A DNA stretch of 64,000 nucleotides from Monosporascus cannonballus (taxonomy: Eukaryota > Ascomycota > Sordariomycetes > Xylariales), in assembly GCA_004154925.1 (NCBI GenBank), contig QJNS01000223.1, positions 1-64,000 of the forward strand. The letters are read 5' to 3'. A model generated the notes under the pieces. That model was not told the origin of the DNA and made no database searches. It was given only the letters and a program-made list of their open reading frames with translations. The position numbers and the translations under genes were made by a program. Of the stretch, positions 11,190-24,330 are shown piece after piece. Position 1 is the first letter of the stretch. Each line of letters begins with the position of its first letter.

Positions 11190-12845
11190 TCTTGGCTAGT
11201 TCCTAGATGTTCTTAGAATTTAAGTACTTTTTTCATTTAATCAAGTATTAAGTAAAGCGATTTCCCTTTTTTATATTCAATATTTTTCTATTTCGTAGAT
11301 TATGTTATTTTTTACTTTTATATCATCTTATACCGTATATGCTTGAATTATATTTATTGTTAACTTGAGTAAGAAAATATAAAAAATTAGATAGAATTTA
11401 ATTTTAGATAAATGTTTTAACTAATAATTATTCTCTAAGTTTTCTTTGCAATTTTGTATGGCCCGATATATTTGAAATCGAATTTTTGGTTAAGTTTTTT
11501 CGTTTGAATTCTTTTAGTGACGAAATAAATTTTTTTTCGAAGGTTAATCTTTTTAATCGTTTTTCGTTCTAATATTTGCTTATCTATCTTCGTACGAATT
11601 TTAACCTTTTTTTCATTTTCTAATATAAGTATTTTAATTATTTTAACGTAAAAATTATTTTAACGTTAATAGATTTATTATATATATCTTTATAAACATC
11701 TAGTATAAACTCAAAGTTCGCGTATGCTGGAATTGTTTTAATCCTTTCGTAATACCTAATATTATAAGTTAATTAGATAATAAGTAACTTTTTAATTTAA
11801 TTATTCTGTTCGTAATTAATATAATATTGCAAATACTTTTTTAATATTTAATTCAACCGTTTTGTTTATCCGTCTATTTAAGGTTTAAATACGTTGGATA
11901 CTTTATAATTTAGGCCGATTTAAGATATCAAACTTTGCTAAAATTTTAAAGCGAACGTTAGTTCTCTATTTAAAATGATTTCGTATAATAATTTATATAT
12001 ATTAAAAATGTTTTTTAAAAAAATATATGCCATTTATTTCGTATTCGTATTTTTCTAATAAGTTTAAAAAATAAAAAAAATTCTTATTTTGATTAATAAT
12101 AACGAAAATACTATTATAATAATTTCTATAGCTGGACTTTTAGATAAGTTTTGTAATAAAATCTATAATAATCGAATTCCATAGTTTTTTTTAAAACCGG
12201 TAATAATTGTAATTTTTATAAGGCTTATATCGTTATACTTTAACCATATTTTAAAACTTATATTATCGTCATACTTTTTAAATTAATACTTTTATTTTAG
12301 AAAAGAAATAAATAAGATAAAGTTATTTTAGAGTTTTATAAATCCTTAAATGTCTATATAATTAATATTTATATATTTGGCATATTAGGTCTATTTAATA
12401 TTTTTTTGAAATTTTTAATTTTTTTGATTTTTTCGTATATATCGTATAGTATAACTCGTATCGTTATAATTTAGAGTAAGTATAAATAGTTTTCTAACAT
12501 AATATTAAAAATTATATAGCTAATTTTAATCAATATTTTCTTAAGATGTGGTTGCTTATTTAGAACATTTGTTTTGCCGTTTTTAAGCCCTTTTTATAAA
12601 TAGTAACAAAGTCGAAGTTCGCTATTTTTTTGTATATTATAATTATCGTTCTATAAATTCTCTAGTTGTAATAAAATGGGTAAAATTTTGATAGTTCGTA
12701 TAAACCTTAATTTGATATAAATTTCTATACGCTTCACAAAAACGCGTATTTCTTTCACTTTAACGCCAATACCCTTCATATTTCAATCATAAGTAGATAA
12801 CTCAATTTGAGTCTAATTGTTTTGCGAAAAAAATAGTCGCCTTAT
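11190..12845 (-). pseudogene. Ty3/Gypsy chromovirus relic: RNase H C-terminus, integrase, chromodomain
   Basis: Read on the minus strand with RIP stops ignored. At 12,840-12,545 lies the RNase H C-terminal part (RKT...TTRE, ANFDFVTIYKKG). At about 11,990-11,440 is the integrase C-terminal part, with a TAYHPQTDGQ-like match, AYANFEFILDVYKDIYNK, MKKRL and the IGPYKI-like motif. At about 11,340-11,190 is a chromodomain-like segment (IIYEIEKY...), the mark of chromoviruses that target heterochromatin. The frame is broken many times. It may be the 3' half of the element whose gag-RT lies at 20,340-23,042, but both halves include the RNase H region near AYFSRK/IAFFS, so two separate copies are possible. 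Confidence 0.75.
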
Positions 12846-12847
12846 AT

Positions 12848-14035
12848 GAGAACGAAATACAAATTCGAAAAAGATTTAAACGACGGCTTTATCGAAATCG
12901 CGAGAAAATACGAAATATCCTCTATTACGGTCTAAAGCGTTTATAATCGTTATACGCATTAAAATTTAGCCCAATTTTTATTACGTTCGGGTCGTTTATA
13001 TAAGTTTTGGCCGGTTTATAAAAATATTTATAGCAAATTATTACCTTTAATCTCTTTATATTTATCGTTAAATTTACCGAATTATATTATTTATATATCT
13101 TTAAGTAAAGTTTAATATAGTAATTTCGTCAAAAAACACAATATACTAATACGTATTTTAACGTCCATTTTTAATTTCGAAATATGCGAAATAAAGGCTT
13201 TTTTAGGCTCTGGAATATCGTAATAAGCCTTTCGAAAAATGGCGAAAAGTTTTATTTAATAACGCAACGAATATAAACTATAATTACAGTAGTCGAGCGT
13301 AATAAGGTTTCTGCCGAAAATATTTTAACATATTCTTTTTTATTTTCATTATTATACTAGTTATTAACTTGTTTTAAATAAAAGAATTCCGTTTATTATT
13401 TAAATATATATAGCGCCTATATAAAAAAACCGGCCAGACGCAAATATTTTAAGGTAGTATCCGATATGAAAAACGGAGCTTCTTAATAATCCTTAATAGG
13501 GACCCTAAAACCGTCCGAGGCGAAGTAACTGGCCGCGTTTATCGCAATTACCTTAACGAACACCTTTTCGAATACCTTAATAACGACTTTATTTTTATAC
13601 AAGATAACGCTTTTGTCCATACCGTTCGAATCGTAAAGGAATTGCTTTAAAGACAGGCCGTCAAAATGTTAAAATAGCTCTTATATTCGCTCGACTTAAG
13701 CCTTATCGAAAACGTATAAAAGCTATTAAAAGAACGTATCCAAAAAAAGAACCGAACTAAGATTATTTCGTAATACACAGGAAATACTGGATTTACTTAT
13801 CGCTATTATAATTGCTATATAAAAAAGTTCGCAAAAGGTATAACGCACTATACAAGCTCGCGACTCGTTTTTTTGGAACCTTGCAACAACTAATCCAAAT
13901 AACTTAACCATAACACATTTAATTGATTTAAATCGACCGTATTCTTTGTCATTAATTGTATATACAGCTCTAGAACAAATATACGTATTATATCAAGGCT
14001 TGCTGCAGATGCTATATTGCTATTTCTTTTTTTTA
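12848..14035 (+). mobile_element. Tc1/mariner transposon relic (DD34E transposase)
   Basis: Plus-strand transposase relic. The N-terminal helix-turn-helix region starts at 12,848 (FIEIARKYEIS...SVYNRY) and leads to a PRSGRP-like linker (now LLRSGRL) near 12,980. The central part includes VTGRVYRNYLNEHLFEYL (about 13,520-13,580). The second catalytic Asp is in IQDNA at 13,603 and the final Glu in LIEN at 13,708, with exactly 34 residues between them, as in Tc1-type DD34E enzymes. Trp and Gln codons have become stops (for example the SPDLNPIENVW motif now reads SLDLSLIENV*). The C-terminal region (YNALYKLATRFFGTL) is shared with the inverted fragment at 19,912-20,110. I could not define terminal inverted repeats or the TA target. 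Confidence 0.8.
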
Positions 14036-14297
14036 ACCGTCTTATAACCGACCACCTTTTAACGCGTTTAAATTAATATTACCCCCATTTCGAAAGTACT
14101 GAAGCCGGCCGACAAAAAAACGATTACCGCCCGACTTCTCAACCTATATACGCGAACCTTTTTTAACCGGCTTTAATACGTGGAAGATATTCGCAAAATA
14201 CGTCGTATTAAAATATTATGAGGCGCGTTATAAGGCTGTGGGGCAAGGCTGTAGGGCTTGCTACAGGGCACGTCTCGAGGCGCGTCGTAAGGCGTAT
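14036..14297. other. short normal-composition segment between mariner and Copia
   Basis: Less AT-rich than its surroundings. It contains loosely repeated GGCGCG and AAGGCTGTGGGGC/AAGGCTGTAGGGC units at about 14,220-14,290. It is the left flank of the Copia insertion; the right flank resumes at 19,725. No coding match was seen. Confidence 0.4.
14293..14297. repeat. target site duplication CGTAT of Copia-1 (left)
   Basis: CGTAT immediately precedes the left LTR and is repeated exactly at 19,720-19,724 after the right LTR, as expected for a 5-bp Copia duplication. Confidence 0.93.
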
Positions 14298-14460
14298 TGT
14301 CAGATATAAGGGACATCAGTTGTGTATGTATTGATGACTAGTTGCAGGTGCTCTAGAACGCGCACTGCACTTTAAGGTAATCTAATCCCGGAATATATAT
14401 GTTCCGATCAGAGAGAATTTTCCGTATATGGGGTATTAAAATACCCTCTATTAATTAATA
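14298..14460 (-). repeat. 3' LTR of Copia-1 (163 bp)
   Basis: Aligns end to end with 19,557-19,719. Shared features include GGTGCT(C/T)TAGAACGCGCA and a TTCCGTATATG near the right side. The last 40 bp are more mutated than in the other LTR. Confidence 0.93.
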
Positions 14461-15624
14461 TATCCCCTTAATACCTTAAAATATTTACGGGATTAATTAT
14501 TACAACTTTTAAAGCTATAATTATTTATTTTATTTCTTTCCGGCGATTAAACTTTCTTAATTAATTAATTTTTTTAAAAACTTTTCGCAAAATATATTTC
14601 CGTCAATCGAAAATTTCGTAATATTTATTAATTTTAATTAATTTTTCTAAACATTTAAAAAGTTTACGTAATACAATTTTCGTTAAATTATTAATTAATA
14701 AATTATTTATAACCGTATAATTTATTATAATTAATAATTTTATATATTTATATACCGTAATTCTATTATTAATAACATAATATTAATGTTAATAAGGTAT
14801 ATAATGTATTAATTATTATATTATATATTTGACAATTTTATATTTAAAATAATTCTTAATTTTCTAATTGATTAAAAATTAAACAAATTTTGTTTATAAC
14901 TTATATAAAAAATAATAATTTTATTTTTATTATATAAATAATTATTATAATTTTTTAATTCATTTATTATCTTATTATTTTTCTATATAATTTTATAATG
15001 TTAATTTAACATTGTTTTAATTAATTATATTATTTATAAAATAGCATTATTTTAAATATTTAATAAAATTTTATTTTTAAATTATAATATTAATATTTTA
15101 CTTTTAATTAAATATAATATAATTCGGTCGGTAGCTTTATAATATACGTTATTAAGGTTTAAATTAAATAGAGCAAATCGAAATATCGCAAAAAAATATC
15201 GGGTTACGTATTAAGCATTATAAAAAAATAAAATTAATTTTTTTAAAAACAATTATTAACAAAATTTAAATAAGTTAAATCAAATTTTTGCAATAATTTA
15301 ATATTAATTATAACTATCTTTGGGAAATTATTTAATTCGTTTTAGGTATTAAGTTAATTAATTTATTTATAAAATTCAAAAAATAACTTATTTTTTTATT
15401 AAGTTTATTTTTAATTAGTTTAATGCCGAAAGATTATTATTAGTTTTTACCGTTTATTAAAATATATTATTTGTATATTTATTAAATTAATTAATTAACA
15501 AAATCTTAGTTTTTTTTCGTAATATATTATATTAATATTATTTACAAAAGAATTAATACCCTTTAACAAATAAAATAATAAGATTCGTAAAAAATAAAAT
15601 TAAATCCCAATTTTTTTTTAAATA

Positions 15625-15675
15625 TTATAATAAAATGTTTTTATTATAATAAAATGTTTTTATTATAATAAAAAT
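15625..15675. repeat. short tandem repeat inside Copia-1
   Basis: About 2.6 copies of a 19-bp unit (TATTATAATAAAATGTTTT) lie in the AT-rich interior. It may have arisen after coding function was lost. Confidence 0.7.
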
Positions 15676-18600
15676 AATTTCTTTAATCCATATAATATTA
15701 TTTTAATTAAGAAAATCTTATCATGTTACGGATATTTTAAATATATTTTTATGTATATTTTGTTAAATAAATTAATATTTATAAAAGTAATAATAATGTT
15801 ATATTACTTGAGTTTTAAATCGAATTTAACCATAATAACTATTAAAGTTCGACATAACTGTTTAATAAAAATAATTTCATATATATCGCTATAAACGGTC
15901 TTAAGTTATTAATTATTTCGTATAATAAAACAGGCCTTATATTTTTAAAAGTAATTATATTTATTAAATTTATAAATATAGATTTATATATATTTTAAAA
16001 CTTATTTCCTTTTAGCAAAAAATTAATTAACGGCCTTCTAAAATCGCATTTTCTTATAACTTTGCAAATAAGTTTTTTCGGCTTTACGGAATAAATTTTT
16101 TAACAAATATATATTTAATTTTTTATGGCCTTACATCAATAACGATAAATTATGCCTGTATATCCGGTCTTATAACCTAAATACCTTTTTATATATTAAT
16201 GTATTATTATTTTTTCGATTTTAATAGTGCGTATTTTGAGCAATTAATATTTTTTAAATTTTCGTAACTTACCGGCCGATTATTGTACGTATTTATAGAA
16301 AAAACTAAATATCTTATAGTAAATACGGTTTCCTATATTTTATATTTATTTTGGATAATATATTTTTCATATGGAATATATGAAGAACTTACGTTTATAA
16401 CCTGTAAAATACTTTCGTTTTTTTACCGTTACATTAAATTTAATAATATAAAAAAAACCTGAGGCTATTTTCATGTTTTTCGTTAACGTAATAATTATGA
16501 TAATTATTAGGATAAACATTTTTAATACTAATAATCTAAAAGATAAATATAATTTGAATATAATAATCGTATAAAGATAAATAATTTCTTACAAATAAGC
16601 TTATTTTTCTTTATTCTATATAGATTTTACGTTAATATCTTTTTAAAATTATTTTGTATTTAATTAATAATTAAGTTATTTTATTTAAGTTTTTATTTTT
16701 TTCTATATATAAATTAAAAAACTATTATTTTATTTAAATATTTTTACTTATCGGAATAACTTTTATAATCTTTTTCTATAATATATAAAAACTATTGTTT
16801 AAATTTTTAATATTATATGAAAAACAACGTTTTTTATTAAAAATATATTTCGAATAATAATAACCTTATTAATTAATAAGGTTTAAATTTCGTAAATATT
16901 TGTATATTAATAATTAACGAAATAACCGATTAATATTTTAAAATATAATTTTTAAAATTCTTAATTTTTTATAATAATAATAATTATATTATAAGTTATA
17001 TAACCGTATATTCGTAAATGGGCTTACTAAAGCTTTCGATTCAACATTATAATATTATTTTTATACACTACATAAATATAATAAATTTTATATAAACTTT
17101 ACTGAAAAAGTATATATTTAAGAATATAATTATATGAATATATTATTATGTTAAAAATTTATATAATGAAAAACAAAAATACTTTAACGATATTTTATAT
17201 CGTAATTATTTTTTCTTTAATTATATTTTTTAAACGTTTTATATTCTCTTTTTAAGTTTATATATATAGCACTAAGAATTTAAATTTAATGTTACAAAAA
17301 ACCGACCAAGATATATCTCGAAATTAATAAATTTTTTAAAATTTCGTTATCGTATTTAATTATTTATAAAAAAATTATTTTAATTTTTTACAATTTTTAA
17401 AAAATATCGAAATATTATAATTAATACATTTTGTTTTCGATTCTTAAAGGAAATATTCTAAATAAAACTTCACTATCTCTCGGTAACAAATATAACGTAT
17501 TTATATTTTTAAGGTTTTTTTAAAGTCTGTAAAATTAATAGTAATTTTTTATTCTGATCGGAATGTTTCTTTTTTTAGTTTACGGCATATTAGCTTTTTA
17601 ACTTTCACCTTGCTATATACTTGGCATTCGACTATTATAAAACCTTTTAGGCGGATTCTCTTCGTATAGGACTGCAATTAAACGATTATTTCGAGTCCTA
17701 GATGTTCTAATTTTAAATGCCATATAGTACCGTTACCGATTCGTAATAATTTCGTTATTTACAAAATAACATTTCGTTTATAAGTTGCTAAAATTATATA
17801 GATAATTATTATATTAATATTTTTACTAGCAAATTAATTAAATTGGTTTATTAATGTAATAATTACCTAATTATATTTATTTTGAATAAAATCATTAGTT
17901 TTTCGGGTATTCCACCAGTAACCTTTTTTTCGGAACTGCTGGAAAAATACCAGGTTATATGCGAAATTTTTACAATAGATTACGTTATATAAACGTAACG
18001 TTCTCGTATCGTTAGAGTTTCGAAAAGTTTTATTAATTTTTCCGTATCTCTTAATTGAGACAAAATTATTATTTATATATATCTCGTTATCTTATATGAT
18101 GAGTTTAAAATTTAAAAATCTGTTAATTAAATTAAAAATATATATCGTAAATCTTAACTTTAAAATAGCTAAATTTTTAAGGGATAAAATAAGGTATTTA
18201 TAATATTATATTATTTAATAATTCAAGATTATGCCAATATTTATTATATCTTTTTTAAAAATTAATTTATCTTTTATATAATAAGTTTTTTCATAATTTT
18301 CAACAGGCGGTCGATTTTTTTCTTTAAAAATTAATCGGCAGAAATTCGTCGTTAAAAATATGTTATTATCTTATCGTTAAAACGAAAACTTTCTAGAACT
18401 TTCCTAAGAAATATATAATTATTAATTAGGTATATTTTATAATAAATATTTTATACGTTTAATTTTTAACATTTTCGTTTATTACCGTTTCGGTCTGTAT
18501 AAGAACTTTTATAATTACTTTATTTCGGCTTACGGCTTAAAATCTTTTCTTATGGTTAAACATTAATATATTTAGGATTTTTCTATTTAAGACCGTTTTA

Positions 18601-19556
18601 ATTAAAAAAATTTAAAAATATCTCGTAAAACGTTAAAAACGTTACCTTAATATTTTTTAATAACTATTATAAATTTATTATAATTTAATAATTTAATAAG
18701 ATCATTGCTGTTACTTAGTAATTAATTATATCATTATTAATTTCGGCCTTTTTTAATATTTAAAAAATAATCGTCCAAATCTCGATAATAAAGGCCAATA
18801 TTATATATAAGTTATTAACTTATACGATTATTATTTTTTTCCGGAATATTATATCGTTATCTTTAGGCCATAAATTATACTATTTTATAATTTATTCGTT
18901 TAAATTTTTTATTAATTTTAAGAATTATGTTAACCGTTCGTAATATTTCCGTTAAATATTAATCAAGAATTTGCTATCGTATATCTTGCCGGATTCGCCC
19001 AAATTATTATATTATTTTCGTAAATTCTTTCCTAAAAAAACTGACTTTTTTAATCGTTGAAAATTTCGACTCTAAGATATATATCGTAAAGTTATTAATA
19101 ATCTTACGGAAAATATTATACTTCCGATTTTTGTAAATATACGCCATAAAATTCTAATTATAGGTTTATCTGCTTTCGGTCGTTATTTTAAAGGTATTTG
19201 TTAAATAATTGGTATAATCGATTTTTTCGATAATTTTTCCGAAAAATATAAATATAAACGAAAAACCGCTTAAGGTATTAATTCGTATCGTATAATGGAT
19301 TCGTTTCTTTAAATAGTAAGTTATATTAGGTTTTATAGGTTTAACAAGCTATTAAAAGTTTTAATCAAAATCGATATAATTTTAAACATCGAACATATAT
19401 GCTTTAAATTGGAATTCGCCTTTAAAGCGATCCTAATCTTTATGTCCCTTATAAATAACAGAGGAAGTTAACGGTACGGTTGCCATTATTGTTATTGGCG
19501 TATTTCGATAATTATAATGAATATATACTTTAAATTAAGCGAAGAAAACTTTTAAT

Positions 19557-19719
19557 TGTTAAATATAAAGGATATCAATTATGTGTATATTAATAACTAG
19601 TTACAGGTGCTTTAGAACGCGCATTGCACTTTAAGGTAATCTAGTTCCGGAACATATATGTTCCGATAAAAGGGAATCTTCCGTATATGAGGTGCTAGAG
19701 CACCCCTTGCTAGCTGACA
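19557..19719 (-). repeat. 5' LTR of Copia-1 (163 bp)
   Basis: The less mutated LTR. It ends TAGCTGACA and is followed directly by the CGTAT duplication (19,720-19,724). The gag ATG at 19,486 lies about 70 bp inside it on the minus strand. Confidence 0.93.
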
Positions 19720-19911
19720 CGTATCGCGGTATCGCAGGATTTGTTAGAGCAACAATTCGATTTTACGTATTTAAAATAATTAAAACAAACGTTTCCAATG
19801 AAGAAAAATCTTTATTATACGGAATAAACAAATTTTTCGGTCGATAAAAAGAGTGGTGGTACGAAATTGCTGTTGATCGCTGTTAAGGGTAGTAATTGCA
19901 AAAAGGTTAGA

Positions 19912-20110
19912 CAGAAGAAATAGCAATATGGTACTCGCAGCAAGCCTTGATATAATACGTATATTTGTTCCAGAGCTGTATATATAATTAACGATAAAGA
20001 ATACGGTCGATTTAAATCAATTAAATGTGTTATAGTTAAGTTATTTGGATTAATTGTTACAAGGTTCCAAAAAACGAGTCGCGAGCTTGTGTAATACGTT
20101 ATTAAATAAT
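19912..20110 (-). mobile_element. Tc1/mariner 3' fragment, inverted relative to 12,848-14,035
   Basis: The reverse complement matches 13,838-14,035 closely through the transposase C-terminus (HKLATRF) and about 150 bp of downstream sequence (GAACAAATATACGTATTATA region), then diverges. The sequence from 20,111 to about 20,300 has no match in the first mariner copy. It may be a deleted or recombined derivative. Terminal repeats were not defined. Confidence 0.7.
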
Positions 20111-20339
20111 CTAATAAGTAATATGCTAAGGCAGATCGAAATTATAATTACAGCTTAAGGCTAGTATACGAAATATTAAAGTAACTTATCGTATGCGCAA
20201 TTTATTTATCTATAAATAATTAAAATCGCTAGCAATTTTATTAAGAGTTAATAGAAAAACGTATAAGTGAAATTGTAAAGGTGGTAGTTGGAAATATAGA
20301 GTGTGGAAACTAAACCGAGACTTTTACACTCCGAATGCA

Positions 20340-23042
20340 ATTAATCTCGACTTTTTTTAGCTTATATAAAAAATGCAATAAAATACAATTTGTCTTAATT
20401 ATCTCGTTATCTAGTTACCGTACTTAACGTATAATTTAAAGTATCGGTTTTTAATTTAACGAGACGTATTAAAACGCATATAATTAATATTAGTTCGTTA
20501 ATAATCGTATTTTTAATTTTTTAAAACGCCTTTAATGTTTATATTACTCATATAAATTCTTTTTCTTTTTTGGTAAAATTAATTAAAGGTATAATAATTT
20601 TGCCAAAGTTTCGAATAAATTTTCTCTTGTAATTAACGAATTCCAAAAATACTTTTACTTTTTAATCGTAATTGATATTGTTATTTCGTAATTGCAGGGA
20701 TGTTTTTAAAATCTATCCTAATATATTTCGTGATAATAATATGTCCTACATATTTTACTTTTTATTTATATAACTAATATTTTACGGTAATTAATAATTT
20801 CGCGTTTAATAACGCTTAAATAACTTTATAAACGTATTCTGTGTATATTTTTTCTATTTTCGAATAAATAAAAATATCGTCAAAATAACATATAACAAAA
20901 ACGTCGAAATACTTTCATAACATATAGTTTACCATCCGCTGGAATATTACTGGTATGTTCGTAAATTCTATTAGCGTAACCAAATATTTAAATAATCTGT
21001 ATTTCGTTTTGAAAATTATTTTTTATTCGTAGTTTTTCTTAATCCTAAAAACGTTATATTTATCTTTAAGATCCAATATTATAAACTGTTTAAGTTTATA
21101 AAATCGAGTCTTTATCTCCGTAATCAGAAATAATAAGCTTCGATTTTTAATAGTAATAATATTTAGTCGTCGATAATCGACTATAAGTTGTAATTTCTTA
21201 TTTTTTAAGGGATATGTAAAATATATAATATTCTGTTAGTAATTTCGAAAGTCGAATCCGTTTTGTTTATAACCGATCTTTTAAGTATTTTTAGAAAATA
21301 CGTAATTCGTTTCTGCTAAAGCTGTAAATAAGATAAAACTTCGTTAATAAACTTTTTTTAAGAATTATTTGGTAAATCTATTTATTATATTCTAATAATT
21401 TCGTTTCGAACTTTCTTTTTGAAAAGCTAGTTATATCTGTAATATTATAATAATATCTAAGTTAAATATTTAATTTTTAGAGTGATTATTTTTCGTCGTT
21501 ATTTAATTATCTTAACTTTGTTCTAATAATAATAACGATGCGTTATATTTTTAATGCTTAATTTCTTATATTTTATTTTGTTTAGACTATAAGGTATTTA
21601 CCATATTTTTATGCCTGTATTTATTGTTATTTTCGATCGAATATTAAAATTTTAATATTTCTTTTATTCGTTAACACAGTATAAGACAAACCTTTTTTAG
21701 TTAATTCTTTTATTATTTAAAATTCCGTATTGGTATATCTATGGTAATTTTAAGATTATATCATAATTTCTAAATAAAATGATATTAAAATTAATTATTT
21801 AGTATCGTTTTTCAATAAAGATTTGAAGATAATTAATTTAGTATAAGATTTTTTCGTTATTGTAAGCGAAATCCTAATCTTCGATATTCGTAATTATATA
21901 AGGTTTTAACTTATATTTTCATAATTATTAATATTTATGAATTATATTTGGTGCAATATAATTTCTGTTTAAAGTTTCGTAATTTATTATTGCAATATAT
22001 TAATGCGTTTCGATTCGTATATCTAGAGTAATACATTTTTTAACGGCTTTTATCGTCGTGTTTAAAGCCTTTTTTTTAGCAATTTCTTTTAATTTCTTAG
22101 GATTTCGTTTTCTTACAGCTTTTGTATAAATAACCTTTTTTTAATTCTTTTCGAGTTTGTTAAGTTTTATTTAAATTTCTTTTCATATAGCGCGTTAAGC
22201 TATATTTGTCGGTTTTGCTAACGTATTATTTCTTTCAATTACATTAATGATTTTTAATTTTGTTATAATTTTTTCTTTTTAAGTAAATTGTTTTTCCGTA
22301 TAGTATATATTGTTGTATTGATTTTTCTATAATTTATTGTTATTTTAATAAGGTTTTTTAAACCAATTATTTAAATTCTTTTTTAAAGCTTGTTTTTTAA
22401 TGTTTGTAATAAATGCTAATTAAAAATAGAAATTAGTAATAGCTTTTTGACAATGTTTTTTATAGTATACTAAAATAACCTTTTGCAATTTAATAATTAT
22501 ATTAATTATAAAAATAAAAAGAGGTTTTTGAAAATATTATTTTTTAAGTTAATTTTATAAGGCCGTTTCTCTGTTAATATCGTTTTGTAAAGTGATAATT
22601 CGAAAGTATCAATATTACTGTTTATTCTTTTTGTTTATTCGTATAATACGTTAATAAATGGACTTTTTTTAATCGTCGTATGCTAAATAATAATGTTGTT
22701 TATTGTGTATTATATGTATATTGTTATGTTAGTTAGAGATTTTAAAGCAGATATCTTCTGTTTATTTCTAATGTTTTTTAGCTATTCCTTAAAGGTATTT
22801 TGCCATTTTTTAAATGTTTTCTAGGTTAGCTTTTTGGCGTTTTGCATCCTTTGTTAAATCTTTTGTTATGATAACCTTTGTTAGTATTGGGCCTGGATTA
22901 TGTTAATAATTTTGTTATTATTTTTTGATTGTTCTTAAATTGTTTTTTTTCGATATAAGGGTTTAGTTGTTTATCGTGGCTTTTTAGGTTTTTTATAGGT
23001 ATTTGGGTAATGTCCCGTTTTGCTATAATTATAGCACCTAAT
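20340..23042 (-). pseudogene. Ty3/Gypsy chromovirus relic: gag C-terminus, reverse transcriptase, RNase H N-terminus
   Basis: Minus-strand relic. The gag zinc knuckle reads CYNYSKTGHYPN at about 23,036-23,001 (CX2CX4HX4C with Cys-to-Tyr changes). Reverse transcriptase is well preserved: LFKYL...NIPVIFQRMVNYML, then the catalytic YFDDIFIYSK with GAC-GAT at 20,881-20,876. The connection FLEFVNYKRKFIRNFGKIIIPL (about 20,560) and RNase H (TDTLNY...KLYFIAFF) follow, down to about 20,340, where it meets the mariner-related segment. The other half of the zinc knuckle and upstream gag lie at 33,729-33,846, because the 10.7-kb element has inserted in the first Cys codon. Protease was not resolved. Confidence 0.85.
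23035..23042. repeat. 8-bp target duplication CACCTAAT (left) of 10.7-kb element copy 1
   Basis: CACCTAAT precedes the element end and recurs exactly at 33,729-33,736. Removing the element and one copy restores the Gypsy gag frame across QIRC-YN, which confirms the target site. Confidence 0.92.
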
Positions 23043-24330
23043 TTGCCTCATCGTGATCAGGACCCCATTTTGGAGGTTGTGGCTGCGCCTGCTGCGCAGC
23101 AGCCGTAGTTACAGCTATAGCTTTTGATCAAGAAATATCTGTTAGGGGTTTAATATATCAGTTAAACTCCTTTAAGAATAATACCTACAAAAATAACAAA
23201 GTTTTCAAAATAAGGCCTAATAACAAATTATGATTTTTTGGTTCCGTTTAATACGTTTCTATATAAATTTGCAGAAATTATTAATATTAATTTGGATAAT
23301 ATATATTAATTATAAAACTCTTAGTATTTTAATTTATATAATTTAACGTAAAATTAAAATTTTTATTTTTTAATATAAAAATGGTCCTAATTAATATAAA
23401 ATAAAAATTGTTATAATAAAAAAATAGCCCAAGATTTCGATTAATATATATTATAACCCTTTACCCCTTTTAGGCCAATATAATAATAACATAACTTTAT
23501 AAATTAAAATAATAATCTATAAAATTTAAAATTATTTATAATAAATTCCGAAATATATTTTTTTAATTAGCTCAATATAAGTAATATGTTCGAAAATTTA
23601 ATGTAAATATTTTAAACTTTTAAATATTTATTTTTATTTAATACTTTTACCGGTTTTTTGCCGATATAAACGTAATTAACTTATATATTAATATTATATG
23701 TACGGTTAATAATCTTACGAAAGCCTTATGTTGTTAGTTTATTCGCCTTATTTTAAACGTTATATTTAATAGGCAAAGTTGTATTTTACGGAAAATATAA
23801 GTTAATATGGTATATAATTTGGTTTTAGAAAAACTTAATATTTTTTTATTATTAAAATAAATTTCGGAAAATTTTGGATTATTTAAACTTTTTTTAAATA
23901 ATTAATTTAATTATTATTTAAATCGTATTATTAATTAAGCTGGCAAAAGAATAATAAATTTTTATATTAATAATTTTATATTTTGTTTTTATTTTTATAT
24001 CCGCAAATACGAAAAAGCTTAAGCTAGAAATATTTAATTGCATAATTACCGGATAATATAACTATATTATTTTTAATCTTAAACAAATATTAAATAATTA
24101 ATTTTAAATTAGTATATTATATTTTATTTTAAAATAATAATATAATTTAATTATTATTAACGAAATATATTTATTATTAAAATAAAAAGATTTTTAGCTT
24201 AAATATATTAATATTTGTGATTTATATTTTATTTTCCTTACTTATATATCTTAATTTGTATATATAATAATTATTAATAATATTATAAAAATAAAGTATA
24301 AAATATAATGCTTTTCGTTAAATCGGCGGC

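Larger units (their letters stand above)
14298..19719 (-). mobile_element. Ty1/Copia LTR retrotransposon, full length, RIP-degraded (Copia-1)
   Basis: A 5,422-bp element with two 163-bp LTRs that begin TGTCAG/TGTTAA and end TAATA/TGACA, flanked by CGTAT duplications. It runs on the minus strand. Gag begins at the ATG at 19,486 (MATV..., then YKGHKD*DRFKGEFQ). The GAG-pre-integrase motif TMWHLKLEHLGLE is at 17,732-17,690, followed by VRLKG- and RR-type segments to about 17,580. Frames are full of RIP stops, so it is dead. Homology with the Copia pieces at 34,121-34,517, 45,229-46,269, 51,881-52,140 and 63,050 onward defines the family. The reverse transcriptase should lie at about 14.6-16.5 kb but was not resolved. 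Confidence 0.93.

Noticed and set aside
12848..12930. Minus-strand reading DFDKAVV, resembling an RNase H active-site segment (DASDKAVG)
   Set aside because: It lies opposite the mariner helix-turn-helix region, which fits its family better and is continuous with the DD34E domain; probably coincidence.
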